DNA of 37,450 bases from Acidobacteriota bacterium (GTDB lineage Bacteria; Acidobacteriota; Vicinamibacteria; Vicinamibacterales; 2-12-FULL-66-21), in assembly GCA_003223835.1 (NCBI GenBank), contig QHWR01000021.1, positions 1-37,450 on the forward strand. The letters run 5' to 3'. Positions 1 through 8,481 of this stretch are shown piece after piece. Under the pieces are notes generated by a model. It was given only the letters and a program-made list of their open reading frames with translations, was not told the origin of the DNA and ran no database searches. Numbering within the stretch: the first letter of the stretch is position 1; every line of letters begins with the position of its first letter. A program made the position numbers and the translations under genes.

Positions 1-470
1 CCCGCGACCTGGCGCACCAGTTCGGCGGCATCCGCGCCGTGCGGATCGATGCCGCAGCGATGGAACCCGACGTCCACCTTGATCAGCACGTCCACGACGG
101 GTCGCGCGCCGTGCAGCGCGGCGGCCCACGCCTTCGCGACACCGAGATCGTCGACGATGAACGAGAGTCGGATTCGCCCCGCGAGCGCGATCACGCGCGA
201 CGCATTGACGGGATTCAGCGGATACGGAAGGCGGATGTCGTCGATGCCGGCTTCGGCGAAGACCTCCGCTTCGCCGAGCTTCGCGCAGCAGATCCCGACG
301 GCTCCGCGGGCGAGTTGTTTCCGCGCAATCGCCGGGGATTTGTGGGTCTTCGCGTGCGGCCGGAGCCGCACCCCGCGCGCGTCACACGCAGCCTGCATCC
401 GGTCGATGTTGCGGTCGAGACGGGACTGCTCGATCAGGACGGCAGGGGTGGGAAGATCACACAGGCGCAT
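1..470 (-). CDS. D-threonine aldolase / D-serine deaminase-like PLP enzyme (DSD1 family), 3' part cut by window edge
   Basis: Only the first 156 or so codons are present; the gene continues past base 1. The N-terminus reads MRLCDLPTPAVLIEQSRLDR, typical of the alanine-racemase-fold N-terminal domain of the DSD1/D-threonine aldolase family. The motif PHAKTHK (residues 38-44) carries the lysine expected to hold pyridoxal phosphate (residue 41). Later segments such as GICCAKLGEAE and VLIKVDVGFHRCG also fit the barrel. The metal-binding His/Asp pair of the family lies in the C-terminal domain, outside the window, so aldolase and dehydratase/racemase activity cannot be separated. The start at 470 lies 7 bases after the DUF1501 stop and has no clear Shine-Dalgarno sequence, so translational coupling is likely. 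It probably handles D- or beta-hydroxy amino acids. Confidence 0.85.
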   Translation of the reverse strand, partial: MRLCDLPTPAVLIEQSRLDRNIDRMQAACDARGVRLRPHAKTHKSPAIARKQLARGAVGICCAKLGEAEVFAEAGIDDIRLPYPLNPVNASRVIALAGRIRLSFIVDDLGVAKAWAAALHGARPVVDVLIKVDVGFHRCGIDPHGADAAELVRQVA

Positions 471-477
471 CTGGGGA

Positions 478-1794
478 TTATGCGCGAAGCCAGAAGGTAG
501 AAGGTAGAAGGCAGAAGGTAGAAGGCAGAAGGTAGAAGGCAGAAGGTAGAAGGCAGAAGGTAGAAGGCAGAGGGACCGCCTGCTTGGTCTCGAATCCAGG
601 AAACACGGCGCGCATGTCGGCGACGCCGAGGTGCGTGCGCACGACTTCGGCGAACACGCTGCGGAAGTCGGTGGTGACGGCGAGGTCCCGCCCTTCGTAC
701 CGCTGCTCCGGCGCAAGGCCGGGCCAGCGTCCGTAGACGCGCCCGCCGCGGACGTCGCCGCCGATCACCAGCATCGCGTTTCCGTGTCCATGATCGGTGC
801 CGCGGTTGCCGTTCTCGGCCACCGCCCGGCCGAACTCGCTCATCGTCAGAATGACGACGTCGCTCAGGCGATCGCCGAGGTCACGGTGCAGCGCGGCGAT
901 TCCGCGGCCGAAGTCGTCGAGCCGCGCGCCGAGCTGCCCCGCGCTCGCGCCCTGATTCACGTGCGTGTCCCAGCCGCCCGCTTCGGCGAACGCGATCTCG
1001 AGGCCGACGTCCGCCTTGATGAGCTGCGCGATCTGGCGCAGCGCTTCGCCGTACGCCGAGCGGGGATACTCCGCGCCGTTCTCGGGCTGGTATTTCCGGG
1101 GGTCCGCCGACTTGAGCATCCTGACGGCGTCGAATGCCTCGCTGCCGGTCCGGTTCAGCACGCGATCGGCGGCGGCGGCGTACTCCGCTTCGAATGACGC
1201 CTGCACCATCTCGCTCGCCTGTCCTGCGCGGATCCCGAATTGATCGAGCTGATTGATCGCGAGGGCGGGCGCCGTCCCCTGGAGCGATCGCGGAAGCTGC
1301 GGCGCGAGCGCGACGGCCCTGAACGGCGTCGCGTTCGCATGCTCCTGCGCGTGCATGATCCGGTTGAGCCAGCCGTCCTGCGTGCTCTTCACGCCGGGGG
1401 TCGCCGTTTCCATGTAATCCTGCGCGTCGAAGTGCGAGCGCGTGCCGTCGGGCGATCCGCACGCGTGGACGATCGCGAGCTGGCGCGCGCGCCACAATGG
1501 CTCGAGCGCGCCCAGCCGGGGGTGCAGGCCGAAGAATCCATCCAGATCGATCGCGCCGTCGGCCGAACCGGGCTGCGGGATCGCGATGCTCGGCCGAGCG
1601 GCGTAGTACCCGCGCTCGCCGAACGGCACGATCATGTTCAGGCCGTCAACCGCGCCGCGCTGGAAGATCGCGATCAGCACTTTGCGGCGCGTCGACCCCG
1701 CCGCTTCCACGGTGCGCGCGATGAACGCCGGAGCGAAGCCGAGGCTGACGAGCGCCAGGCCGCCATTTTTCAGGAACACGCGTCGCGAAATCAT
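478..1794 (-). CDS. DUF1501 family Tat-exported protein with repeat-encoded C-terminal tail
   Basis: A 438-aa DUF1501 protein. The family has an alkaline phosphatase/sulfatase-like fold and no firmly established substrate. The N-terminus MISRRVFLKNGGLALVSLG is a twin-arginine signal with an SRRVFLK core. Family landmarks are visible: AGGWDTHVNQG near residue 273, MSEFGRAV, and RGTDHGHGNAMLVIGGDVRG. It starts 4 bp after the DUF1800 stop; these two families are commonly encoded side by side and exported together. The family normally ends near the VFPGF segment (about residue 400). Here the frame runs on for about 30 residues made of LLPSTFC-type heptapeptides encoded by a 7-bp tandem repeat, and stops only 7 bp before the next gene. 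The tail is probably non-native to the fold. Confidence 0.9.
   Translation of the reverse strand: MISRRVFLKNGGLALVSLGFAPAFIARTVEAAGSTRRKVLIAIFQRGAVDGLNMIVPFGERGYYAARPSIAIPQPGSADGAIDLDGFFGLHPRLGALEPLWRARQLAIVHACGSPDGTRSHFDAQDYMETATPGVKSTQDGWLNRIMHAQEHANATPFRAVALAPQLPRSLQGTAPALAINQLDQFGIRAGQASEMVQASFEAEYAAAADRVLNRTGSEAFDAVRMLKSADPRKYQPENGAEYPRSAYGEALRQIAQLIKADVGLEIAFAEAGGWDTHVNQGASAGQLGARLDDFGRGIAALHRDLGDRLSDVVILTMSEFGRAVAENGNRGTDHGHGNAMLVIGGDVRGGRVYGRWPGLAPEQRYEGRDLAVTTDFRSVFAEVVRTHLGVADMRAVFPGFETKQAVPLPSTFCLLPSAFYLLPSTFCLLPSTFWLRA
492..573. repeat. Heptamer tandem array AGAAGG(T/C)
   Basis: Eleven or so consecutive 7-bp units, AGAAGGT or AGAAGGC, mostly alternating. The array lies wholly inside the 3' end of the DUF1501 gene (minus strand). 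Because 7 is not a multiple of 3, translation cycles every 21 bp and gives heptapeptides of the LLPS(T/A)F(C/Y/W) type. Gain or loss of a unit would shift the frame of the tail and move the stop relative to the downstream PLP-enzyme gene. Confidence 0.95.
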
Positions 1795-1798
1795 GTCG

Positions 1799-3526
1799 TC
1801 ACCGCCGCTGAAATTCGGGTGAGCCGAGCACGAGCGCCGCGGCCTGCCGCGGATCCAGCGCCTTCGCCAGCGTGGACTGCGTCGCGCTCGAGATATCGTT
1901 CGCCAGGACAGCGTCCACGAGATATGTCCGGACGCTCTCCGCGGTCGCCGCCGGCACGGCCGCGTTCGCGGCCGCCTCGACGCCCCGCATCTTGCCGCTG
2001 GCCAGCGCGAGCGCGAAGTTCATCCGGTTCAGGAGCGCGCCGGTGTTCACCCACGCGTCCGCGGTGTCCTTGTAGCCCGTGGGCGGCTGACACATGTACA
2101 GCGGCTCGCCGAGCTGACGCGCCGTCTGGACGAGCGGCAGCGCGTTCTGCACGTCGGCGCCTGTCGCGCGCACGGCCGACACGATGAACTCGAACGGCGA
2201 TTTCACCTTCGCGCGGTACGCGTCGGCGGCATAGAACTCGGGGGACGTGAAGATCGTCTTCAGCACCTCGCGGATGTTCCCGTCGGTCTGCTGAAACCGC
2301 GCCGCCGCACGGCTCACGAGCGACGGCGGCGGAGTGTCGGACACGAACCGCCGCACGAGCTTGGTCGAGATGAACCGCGCGGTGGCCCGGTGTTTCGCGA
2401 GAATGTCGAGCACTTGCTCGCCGTCGTCGCGCCCGCCGCCGGCCTTGATCTTGTGTCCGAGCACGACCTTCGGTCCGGCATCGTGCATCCTCGGCTCGAA
2501 CCGGAATCCGCCGCCCTGCCGCGGATTCGCGATCGTCCAGCCCGTGAAACACCTCGCGACGTCGACGACGTCGTGTTGCGTGTAGCCGCCGTCGACGCCG
2601 AGCGTGTGCAGCTCCATCAACTCGCGGCCGTAGTTCTCGTTGAGTCCGCGCTTCGGGCGCTGCGCGTTCGCGGCCGGCTGGCCGGCGCGCGGCTGAGGCG
2701 GAAAGAGTCCGGGCCGCCGCATGCGGGGCCGGCCGAACGGCGACCCGAACCCGCCGCGGGGCTGCAGGCCCTCGCGTGCGAGGCGCGCCTCCATGTCGGG
2801 ATCGACGCTCTGCCAGTTGTCCAGATAGAAGAGCATCGCCGGGCTGGTGGCGGTCGCGTCGAGCAGATCGTGGAAGCGCCCCAGCGCACGAGGACGGATG
2901 ACGTCGCGCTCGTATTCGGTGAGGTAGACCTGCGTCGGTCCCTTGCCGGCGAACACGTTGAAGTGGTTGAACCAGAAGTCGGTCATCACCTCTTCGAGCT
3001 GACGATCGCTGTACGCCGCGCGGAGGATCTTCTGTTCGGAGAGTTCGGCGAGGACCGCGCGCTCCTTCCGCTGCAGCTCCATCTGCTCCGGCGTCCGCAT
3101 CCGCTTCGCGTCGTCGCCGCTCGCGGCGGCCGCGTCCTTTTGACCATCGGCGGCTGCCTGCCGCTGCGCTCGCTGACGCGCTTCCATCGCCGGCACGAAA
3201 TAGTCCCGCGCGAGCTCGCCGGAACTCTTGCCGAGGGTCTCGAATTGCGCGAGGCGCGACGCGATCGTGGTCTCGGGAATGCGATCGGGATGAAGTTGCT
3301 GCTCGATGTAGGCGTCGAGGCCGATGCGCCGCACGCGCTCGACGTCGCCGGGACGAGCGCCGAAGCCGAGGCGGTTCAGGACGTGGAGGATCGTCCTGTC
3401 GTCAGGGTTTTTCGGAACGCCGGCCGGGACTTTGTCGGCGCGCGCGCGTTCGCCGCCGGCCAGCGCGGCAACGGCGAGGGCGGCGGCGGCAACCAACCGG
3501 AAACGCCGCGAAATCAACGAGTTCAT
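1799..3526 (-). CDS. DUF1800 family exported protein
   Basis: A 575-aa protein starting MNSLISRRFRL, with a signal sequence (hydrophobic run of Ala/Val/Leu around residues 11-21). An upstream extension to 3676 is open but reads through intergenic repeats; the ATG at 3526 is preceded by AGAGGTCAGCCCCC and gives the proper export signal. Family segments visible: HVLNRLGFGARPGDVERV near the N-terminus, DFWFNHFNVFAGKG around residue 185, and ENYGRELMELHTLGVDGGYT followed by CFTGWTI in the middle. DUF1800 proteins usually sit directly upstream of DUF1501, as here (4 bp gap). The biochemical role of the pair is unknown; export of both suggests a periplasmic or outer-membrane function. Confidence 0.9.
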   Translation of the reverse strand: MNSLISRRFRLVAAAALAVAALAGGERARADKVPAGVPKNPDDRTILHVLNRLGFGARPGDVERVRRIGLDAYIEQQLHPDRIPETTIASRLAQFETLGKSSGELARDYFVPAMEARQRAQRQAAADGQKDAAAASGDDAKRMRTPEQMELQRKERAVLAELSEQKILRAAYSDRQLEEVMTDFWFNHFNVFAGKGPTQVYLTEYERDVIRPRALGRFHDLLDATATSPAMLFYLDNWQSVDPDMEARLAREGLQPRGGFGSPFGRPRMRRPGLFPPQPRAGQPAANAQRPKRGLNENYGRELMELHTLGVDGGYTQHDVVDVARCFTGWTIANPRQGGGFRFEPRMHDAGPKVVLGHKIKAGGGRDDGEQVLDILAKHRATARFISTKLVRRFVSDTPPPSLVSRAAARFQQTDGNIREVLKTIFTSPEFYAADAYRAKVKSPFEFIVSAVRATGADVQNALPLVQTARQLGEPLYMCQPPTGYKDTADAWVNTGALLNRMNFALALASGKMRGVEAAANAAVPAATAESVRTYLVDAVLANDISSATQSTLAKALDPRQAAALVLGSPEFQRR

Positions 3527-3585
3527 GGGGGCTGACCTCTGGTCCTTGAACCTTAGACCAGAGGTCGGGGGCGGGAGTTTAAGAG

Positions 3586-3660
3586 CCTTCCGCCTGACCG
3601 CCTCCGCCAAGGCTACGGCGGGTCCGCCGTAGCGCTTCGCGCGAAGGCGGAAGGCGGAAG
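3586..3660. repeat. Composite hairpin element upstream of DUF1800
   Basis: The intergenic space holds a perfect 20-nt hairpin CTACGGCGGgtCCGCCGTAG (3613-3632), followed by the 12-bp palindrome CTTCGCGCGAAG (3635-3646). Both are enclosed by complementary flanks rich in CCTTCCGCC/GGCGGAAGG. The region is non-coding by context. It looks like a structured, probably dispersed, repeat; no U-tract follows, so I do not call it an intrinsic terminator. Confidence 0.7.
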
Positions 3661-3665
3661 CCGCG

Positions 3666-3771
3666 AGTTTCCTCAATACTTATGTGGCTGCCGGCTTCAG
3701 CCGGAGGATCAGGGCCCCACCAGTTTCCTCAATACTTATGTGGCTTCCGGCTTCAGCCGGAAGATCAGGGC
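3666..3771. repeat. Two 50-bp direct repeats, each carrying the dispersed CTTCCGGC palindrome
   Basis: Bases 3666-3715 and 3722-3771 are direct repeats 56 bp apart with two differences. Each begins AGTTTCCTCAATACTTATGT and carries the palindrome of the REP-like family seen at other gene ends here: CCGGCTTCAGCCGG at 3691-3704 in the first, and the full CTTCCGGCTTCAGCCGGAAG at 3744-3763 in the second. The second copy runs into the stop codon of the VWFA gene (TGA at 3765-3767, minus strand). Confidence 0.9.
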
Positions 3772-5702
3772 GCCGCCCGCTTGACGATGCGGAAGGGACG
3801 GATGACCTGGCCGATCCGGCGTCCGCCGGCGCTCAGCGCCGCCCGCGCAACGTACTCGCCCGGCGGCAGCAGCGCGATCGGGACCGCGCCGCCCGCCACT
3901 CGACTGCGTCCCGTGCGGTCGGGGTCCTGCACGGTCGCCGCCGCGCTGTCGAGCACCATCGACGACTCGGTGCGCGCCACCTCGAAGACGACCGACAGAC
4001 CGCGAAGCGCTTCGGGCGCGTCCGAGAAAAACTCGATGTACGCGTGCAGCATGTCGCCGCCGAAGTCGGCCGTCACGGCCGGCGTCAGCCCGCCGCCCGC
4101 GGCCGCCGTCGTGTTGTCCGAGATCAACAGGTCGGTCGCGTGCACCTGGCCGAACGCGCGCAGCGCCGCGCGGAAGTGGCGTTCGACGCTTCCGCGACGC
4201 CCGTTCTGATCGACGACGGCGAGTTTGAGCGTGTACGGCCCGGGATCGACGAGCGCCGCGTTGTAGTACGCCTGCGTCTTGGTGTCGCGGCGAATCGGCG
4301 TCGACAAGGATTTCTCGAGCTGGCTCATGACGCCCTTGCCGTTCTCGTCGATCATCGCGTATCCGAGCGCGAGCCTGTCGCTCTGATCGGTCGAGCGATC
4401 GACGTCGGCCGCGACCAGAACGCGCAGCTTCGTCGACCCCGGATCCTGAAACGAATACGTCGTGACGCGCACCGGGATCTCCGTGGCGAGCACGGGGTTG
4501 CGGAGCGTCTCGACGATGAGATCCTCGATGTTCGTTGAGGCGGAGAGGCCCGCGGTGAACTCGCGGCGCGCGCGCAGCGTGACGCCGTGGCGGCGAACCT
4601 CCACCCGAATCTTGTGCGGGCGGCCGTCGCGTTCTCCCGGCCCCGGCTCGAAGCTCAGAAGGTAGTAGCCCGACAGCTCGAGCGCCAACCGCTGGAACGC
4701 GAAGTCCGCGTTCGACATGACGCGGAACACATCGCCGCGGCCGAACGTCGCGAGCGCCTCGAGTCCCTCGCGCTGGAAGACGCGATCCGCCGATCGGTTC
4801 GACGGCAGCCGGTTTCGCACCGATTCGAATTCGGACGGGTCCAGGTGGACGGCGTAGAGCGTGACGTGCGCGGCCGCCGCCAGCGGCGCGAACCAGGAGA
4901 GGCGCGCCGCATCCCGGTCGATGACGAGCCCCTGCGAGATGAAGACGATCGTCTTCGGCGTGTCCGAGGACGCCAGACGCCGCAGGATCGATTGCAGCGC
5001 GATGACAGCCGTCCGCGTGCGCTCCCGCGCTTCGTTGACGACGAACGCGGCTTCCTCGCGCACGTCGCGCCGGCAGACCATCAGTTCCGACTGGCCGACG
5101 TTCCCGCACTCGCGGCCCGCGATCTCCTCGAAGTTGTTGCCCCGGTCGTGATCGATGGCCAGCGCGTCGGCGACGCCGATCGGATGCGGCACGTTGTTCA
5201 CCGGCGCCGATCCGTCGATCGTTCTGAGCATCGTCTGGACGAGCGCATGGTTCAGCGTGAAGTCCGACTGCGGTCCTGTCGGAATCGACGCGAGCGCAAC
5301 GCGGTCGGCGGGGTTGAGCGAGCCGACGAAACGCGCGGCGGCCTCGAACGCCGACTTCGCGATCCCCGGCTCGATGCTGTTCCGATCCACGATGAACATG
5401 ACCAGCCGGCCGCCGGCTTCGTGCGCGTTGGAGCTGTAAAACGCGGGCTGCGGTTCGCGCGCTTCGAGCTGCGGCTGCACCGGGATGAACTGCGCCGAGA
5501 GGACCCTTCGTGGCTGCCCGTCAACGGTGAGGATGAAATCGTCGACGGTCAAATCGGACACCGGCCGCCCGTTATCGTCCACGACGTTGACGTCAACGGC
5601 GACGCGCGCGACCGACGCACGAAACGTCGCGGGTCCCTGCGGCTCCTGCAGGAACGCCGCCACGGCGCCAAGGACAAAGACCATCGCGAAGCGCAGCGGC
5701 AT
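3765..5702 (-). CDS. VWFA-related Acidobacterial domain protein, exported
   Basis: A 645-aa protein starting MPLRFAMVFVLGAVAAFLQE, an apparent Sec signal. Residues 28-75 carry the family's leading segment (RASVARVAVDVNVVDDNGRP then LTVDDFILTVDGQPRRVLSA). A von Willebrand A-like domain follows, from about residue 98 to 370. The MIDAS position reads D106-R-N-S-I, not the canonical DxSxS, so metal-dependent adhesion may be altered. A beta-rich C-terminal half follows. The protein aligns residue for residue over long stretches with its upstream neighbour but lacks that protein's TPR tail. The start ATG directly follows the neighbour's stop (TAGATG), so it is almost certainly translated by coupling. 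Function is unknown; the family is expanded in Acidobacteriota. Confidence 0.88.
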   Translation of the reverse strand: MPLRFAMVFVLGAVAAFLQEPQGPATFRASVARVAVDVNVVDDNGRPVSDLTVDDFILTVDGQPRRVLSAQFIPVQPQLEAREPQPAFYSSNAHEAGGRLVMFIVDRNSIEPGIAKSAFEAAARFVGSLNPADRVALASIPTGPQSDFTLNHALVQTMLRTIDGSAPVNNVPHPIGVADALAIDHDRGNNFEEIAGRECGNVGQSELMVCRRDVREEAAFVVNEARERTRTAVIALQSILRRLASSDTPKTIVFISQGLVIDRDAARLSWFAPLAAAAHVTLYAVHLDPSEFESVRNRLPSNRSADRVFQREGLEALATFGRGDVFRVMSNADFAFQRLALELSGYYLLSFEPGPGERDGRPHKIRVEVRRHGVTLRARREFTAGLSASTNIEDLIVETLRNPVLATEIPVRVTTYSFQDPGSTKLRVLVAADVDRSTDQSDRLALGYAMIDENGKGVMSQLEKSLSTPIRRDTKTQAYYNAALVDPGPYTLKLAVVDQNGRRGSVERHFRAALRAFGQVHATDLLISDNTTAAAGGGLTPAVTADFGGDMLHAYIEFFSDAPEALRGLSVVFEVARTESSMVLDSAAATVQDPDRTGRSRVAGGAVPIALLPPGEYVARAALSAGGRRIGQVIRPFRIVKRAAP

Positions 5703-8468
5703 CTACTTCTTGTCCATGTAGCGCCGCCACTCGGCGACGATGGCCGCTTGCGGACCATGCGCGGCCTTGTAAGCCTCCGCGTAGCGCGCGAATCGCGCGC
5801 GATCTTCGCCCGGCGCCCCGATCGGATGTCCGCCGGCCCGCGCCTCGTACAGCGCACGGAGCGCGACGAACAGCCGCTCGACGTCGTCTGGATGGCGCGC
5901 GAGGTACGGATCGAGGATCGCCAGCGCGTCGCCGGCCTTTCCGCTCATCACCAGCGCGGTGCCCAGCCGGATCTGCACGTCCTCGTTCTCGGGCCACAGC
6001 GACCGCGCCTCGCGCAGCACGTCCACGGCCTGATCGGCATCGCGGAGGCGGAGCAAGGCGTCGCCGAGCAGCGTGTAGATGAACGGCGCCTCCGATTCGG
6101 TGATGAGCGACGTCTGCCACGCGCCCGCCGCCTCGCGATCGCGCCCGCCGGCCGCGTAGCACGCGCCGAGATAGAAGGCGGCCGGCAGGAACTCGGAATC
6201 GAGTTTCAGCGCGGTGCGGAATTTCGCCGCCGCCGGTTCGAGCTCCCCTTTTTCGAGGAGCGCGCGCCCGCCGAGGAAGACGGCCGCGAGCTGGTCGTCC
6301 GAGGTCCCCTTCGGCGCCTCCATCGCGTCGGTGAATCGTCCGGCGCGCGCGTGGTCGAGCGCGGGCGTGACCGCGGCGGTGTTGGACGCGGCGGTCGCGC
6401 TCAGCCGGTTTAGGAAGAAACCCACGACCGGCGGCGCGAGCACGGCGTGTCGATCGAACGCGTCGATGCGCGACGCGAAGGCGATGGGGACGCCGGACCG
6501 GAACGCCGGGCGTTCGCCCGATGCGCTCGCTGCCGTGCGGACGATCCGGAAGGGTCGCGTCACCTGACCGACTTTGTGGCCGCCCACGGCGATGCTGGCA
6601 CGGGCGACGTATTCGCCGGGGGGCAGCAGCGCGATGGCCACGCCCGTTTCGGCGGCGCGCCGGCGATCCCCTCCATCCGGGATGTCCTGAAACCGCGCGA
6701 CCGCGCTGTCGAGCGGTTCACCGGCCTCGTTCGCCGCGACCTCGATCCGAACCGTCGCCTGACGCAGCAGCTCCGGCACCTCGGAGTACAGCTCGATGTA
6801 GCCGTGCAGCATGTCGCCGGCGAAGTTCGCGGTGATGGTCGGGACGAGCCCCGACGCGCCGACCGGGCCGGAGTTGTCGGCAATCAGCAGATCCGTCGCG
6901 TGGATCTGACCCAGCATGTTCAACTGCGCCTTGAAGCTGCGTTCCACGCTGGCGCGGCGTCCGGTGCCGTCCACCGCGGCCACTTTCAACGTGTACACGC
7001 CCGGTTCCAGCAACGCGGCGCCGAGATAGGCCTGCGTCTGCGTCCGGCGATCGATTGGCGTCTTCAGGCTCCTCTCCACCTCGCTCGCGGCCATCTTGCC
7101 TTTTCCGTCGACGAGCACGTATCCGAGCGTGATGTTCGCGTCGGGGTTGAGCGATCGATCGATCTCCGCCGCGAGCAGGACCTTGAGCCTGGACGATCCC
7201 GGCTCCTGCAGCGCGTAGGTGGTGACGCGCATCGGCAGGTCCGCCGCAAGCAGCGGCGAGCGCAGCGTCTCGACGACCATGTCTTCGTTCGACCGGTGCG
7301 CGACGGCGCCCGCGTTGAATTCGCGCCGCGCGCGCACCTCGACGCTCTTGCGGTTCACGTCGACGCGGATCTTGTGCGTCTTGCCGTCGTGGTCCCCCGC
7401 CTGCGCCTCGAAGCTGAGCAGGTAATAGCCGGACAGCTCGAGCCCGAGCCGTCTGAAAGCGGCGTCGGCTCCCGCCACGACGTGCAGGAGGTCTCCCCGC
7501 GTCGCCCCGGCAAGCGTTTCGAGACCTTCCATCATCGTTTGACGGTCCGCGCCGCGCGTGGTGGAGGGCCTCGGCTCCGCGATGTCGACCGACACCTGAT
7601 CGAGCTGCATGACATACATCGTCACGTGGGCCCTCGACGCCGCGCCGCCTATCCACGACAGCTCGGAGATATCGCGATCGATGACGAGGCCCTCCGAGAT
7701 GTAGATCATGGTCTTCGGCGCCTCGTTCGACGCCAGCCGATCGAGGACGTGCTGCAGCCCGATGATCGAGTTGCGCGCCCGCTGCTTGACGTCCATCGTG
7801 AGCGAGTGCGCCTCGTCGAGCAGCTCCTGACGGCAAATCTGGCGCTCGCCTGGGGACGCCGCGCCGGCGCACTCGCGGTCGAGCACCTGACTGAGCGTCG
7901 TCGGATCGTCGCGATCGATCGCGAGCGCTTCGGCGAGGCTCACGCGCCTGCCGCCGCCGTCCGACTGCGCCTGGCCGACGACGCGCTGGAGCAGCATCTG
8001 TACGAGCGCGTGGTTGGCGGTGAAATCGATCTGCGGTCCCGCGCCCGGTATCGTCGCGATGGCGACGCGGTCGGCGCTGTTGAGCGTGCCGATGAATCGG
8101 CGCGCCGCGTCGAACGCGATCTTCCCGCGTCCGGGTCCGATGTTGCCGGCGTCGATCGCGATCATGATCAGCCGTCCGCCGACCGCCGTCGTATTCGTGC
8201 TGTAGTCCTCGGGCGGAGGCGGCGGCGCTTCGGTGGCGCGCGCAAACGAGATGAATTCGGCTGAGGCGAGCGTGCGCGGGCGTCCGTCCACCAGGACTGT
8301 GAAGTCCTCGCGCTTCAGATCCTGAATCGGCCGGCCGTCCTTGTCGACGACGCTGACGTCGACCGGAACGAGGTCGACCGAGGCTCGGAACGTCGGGCGT
8401 TGGGGCGGATCCTGAGCCAGCAGGACCGTTGCGATCGCAGCCGCGGCAGCGCCGAGCGTCGGGTTCAT
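5703..8468 (-). CDS. VWFA-related Acidobacterial domain protein with C-terminal TPR repeats, exported
   Basis: A 921-aa protein. An in-frame extension to 8603 is open, but the ATG at 8468 gives a signal peptide (MNPTLGAAAAAIATVLLAQD) and has AGGA five bases upstream. Residues 28-75 match its downstream paralogue (RASVDLVPVDVSVVDKDGRP). The VWA-like domain follows, with the MIDAS position changed to D106-A-G-N-I. After a beta-rich region, roughly residues 720-900 hold tetratricopeptide-like helices (for example LEPAAAKFRTALKLDSEFLP and AFYLGACYAAGGRDREAAGA), suggesting a protein-binding module. It lies 13 bp after the canonical VWA gene and abuts the next paralogue. The pair looks like a tandem duplication in which one copy gained or lost the TPR region. 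Confidence 0.88.
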   Translation of the reverse strand: MNPTLGAAAAAIATVLLAQDPPQRPTFRASVDLVPVDVSVVDKDGRPIQDLKREDFTVLVDGRPRTLASAEFISFARATEAPPPPPEDYSTNTTAVGGRLIMIAIDAGNIGPGRGKIAFDAARRFIGTLNSADRVAIATIPGAGPQIDFTANHALVQMLLQRVVGQAQSDGGGRRVSLAEALAIDRDDPTTLSQVLDRECAGAASPGERQICRQELLDEAHSLTMDVKQRARNSIIGLQHVLDRLASNEAPKTMIYISEGLVIDRDISELSWIGGAASRAHVTMYVMQLDQVSVDIAEPRPSTTRGADRQTMMEGLETLAGATRGDLLHVVAGADAAFRRLGLELSGYYLLSFEAQAGDHDGKTHKIRVDVNRKSVEVRARREFNAGAVAHRSNEDMVVETLRSPLLAADLPMRVTTYALQEPGSSRLKVLLAAEIDRSLNPDANITLGYVLVDGKGKMAASEVERSLKTPIDRRTQTQAYLGAALLEPGVYTLKVAAVDGTGRRASVERSFKAQLNMLGQIHATDLLIADNSGPVGASGLVPTITANFAGDMLHGYIELYSEVPELLRQATVRIEVAANEAGEPLDSAVARFQDIPDGGDRRRAAETGVAIALLPPGEYVARASIAVGGHKVGQVTRPFRIVRTAASASGERPAFRSGVPIAFASRIDAFDRHAVLAPPVVGFFLNRLSATAASNTAAVTPALDHARAGRFTDAMEAPKGTSDDQLAAVFLGGRALLEKGELEPAAAKFRTALKLDSEFLPAAFYLGACYAAGGRDREAAGAWQTSLITESEAPFIYTLLGDALLRLRDADQAVDVLREARSLWPENEDVQIRLGTALVMSGKAGDALAILDPYLARHPDDVERLFVALRALYEARAGGHPIGAPGEDRARFARYAEAYKAAHGPQAAIVAEWRRYMDKK

Positions 8469-8481
8469 CGGAGTCCTGAGT

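Noticed and set aside
6447-8264. A 605-codon plus-strand frame opposite the VWFA-TPR gene
   Set aside because: The composition is biased to Arg, Asp and His with no recognisable domain, and the opposite strand encodes a well-supported protein.
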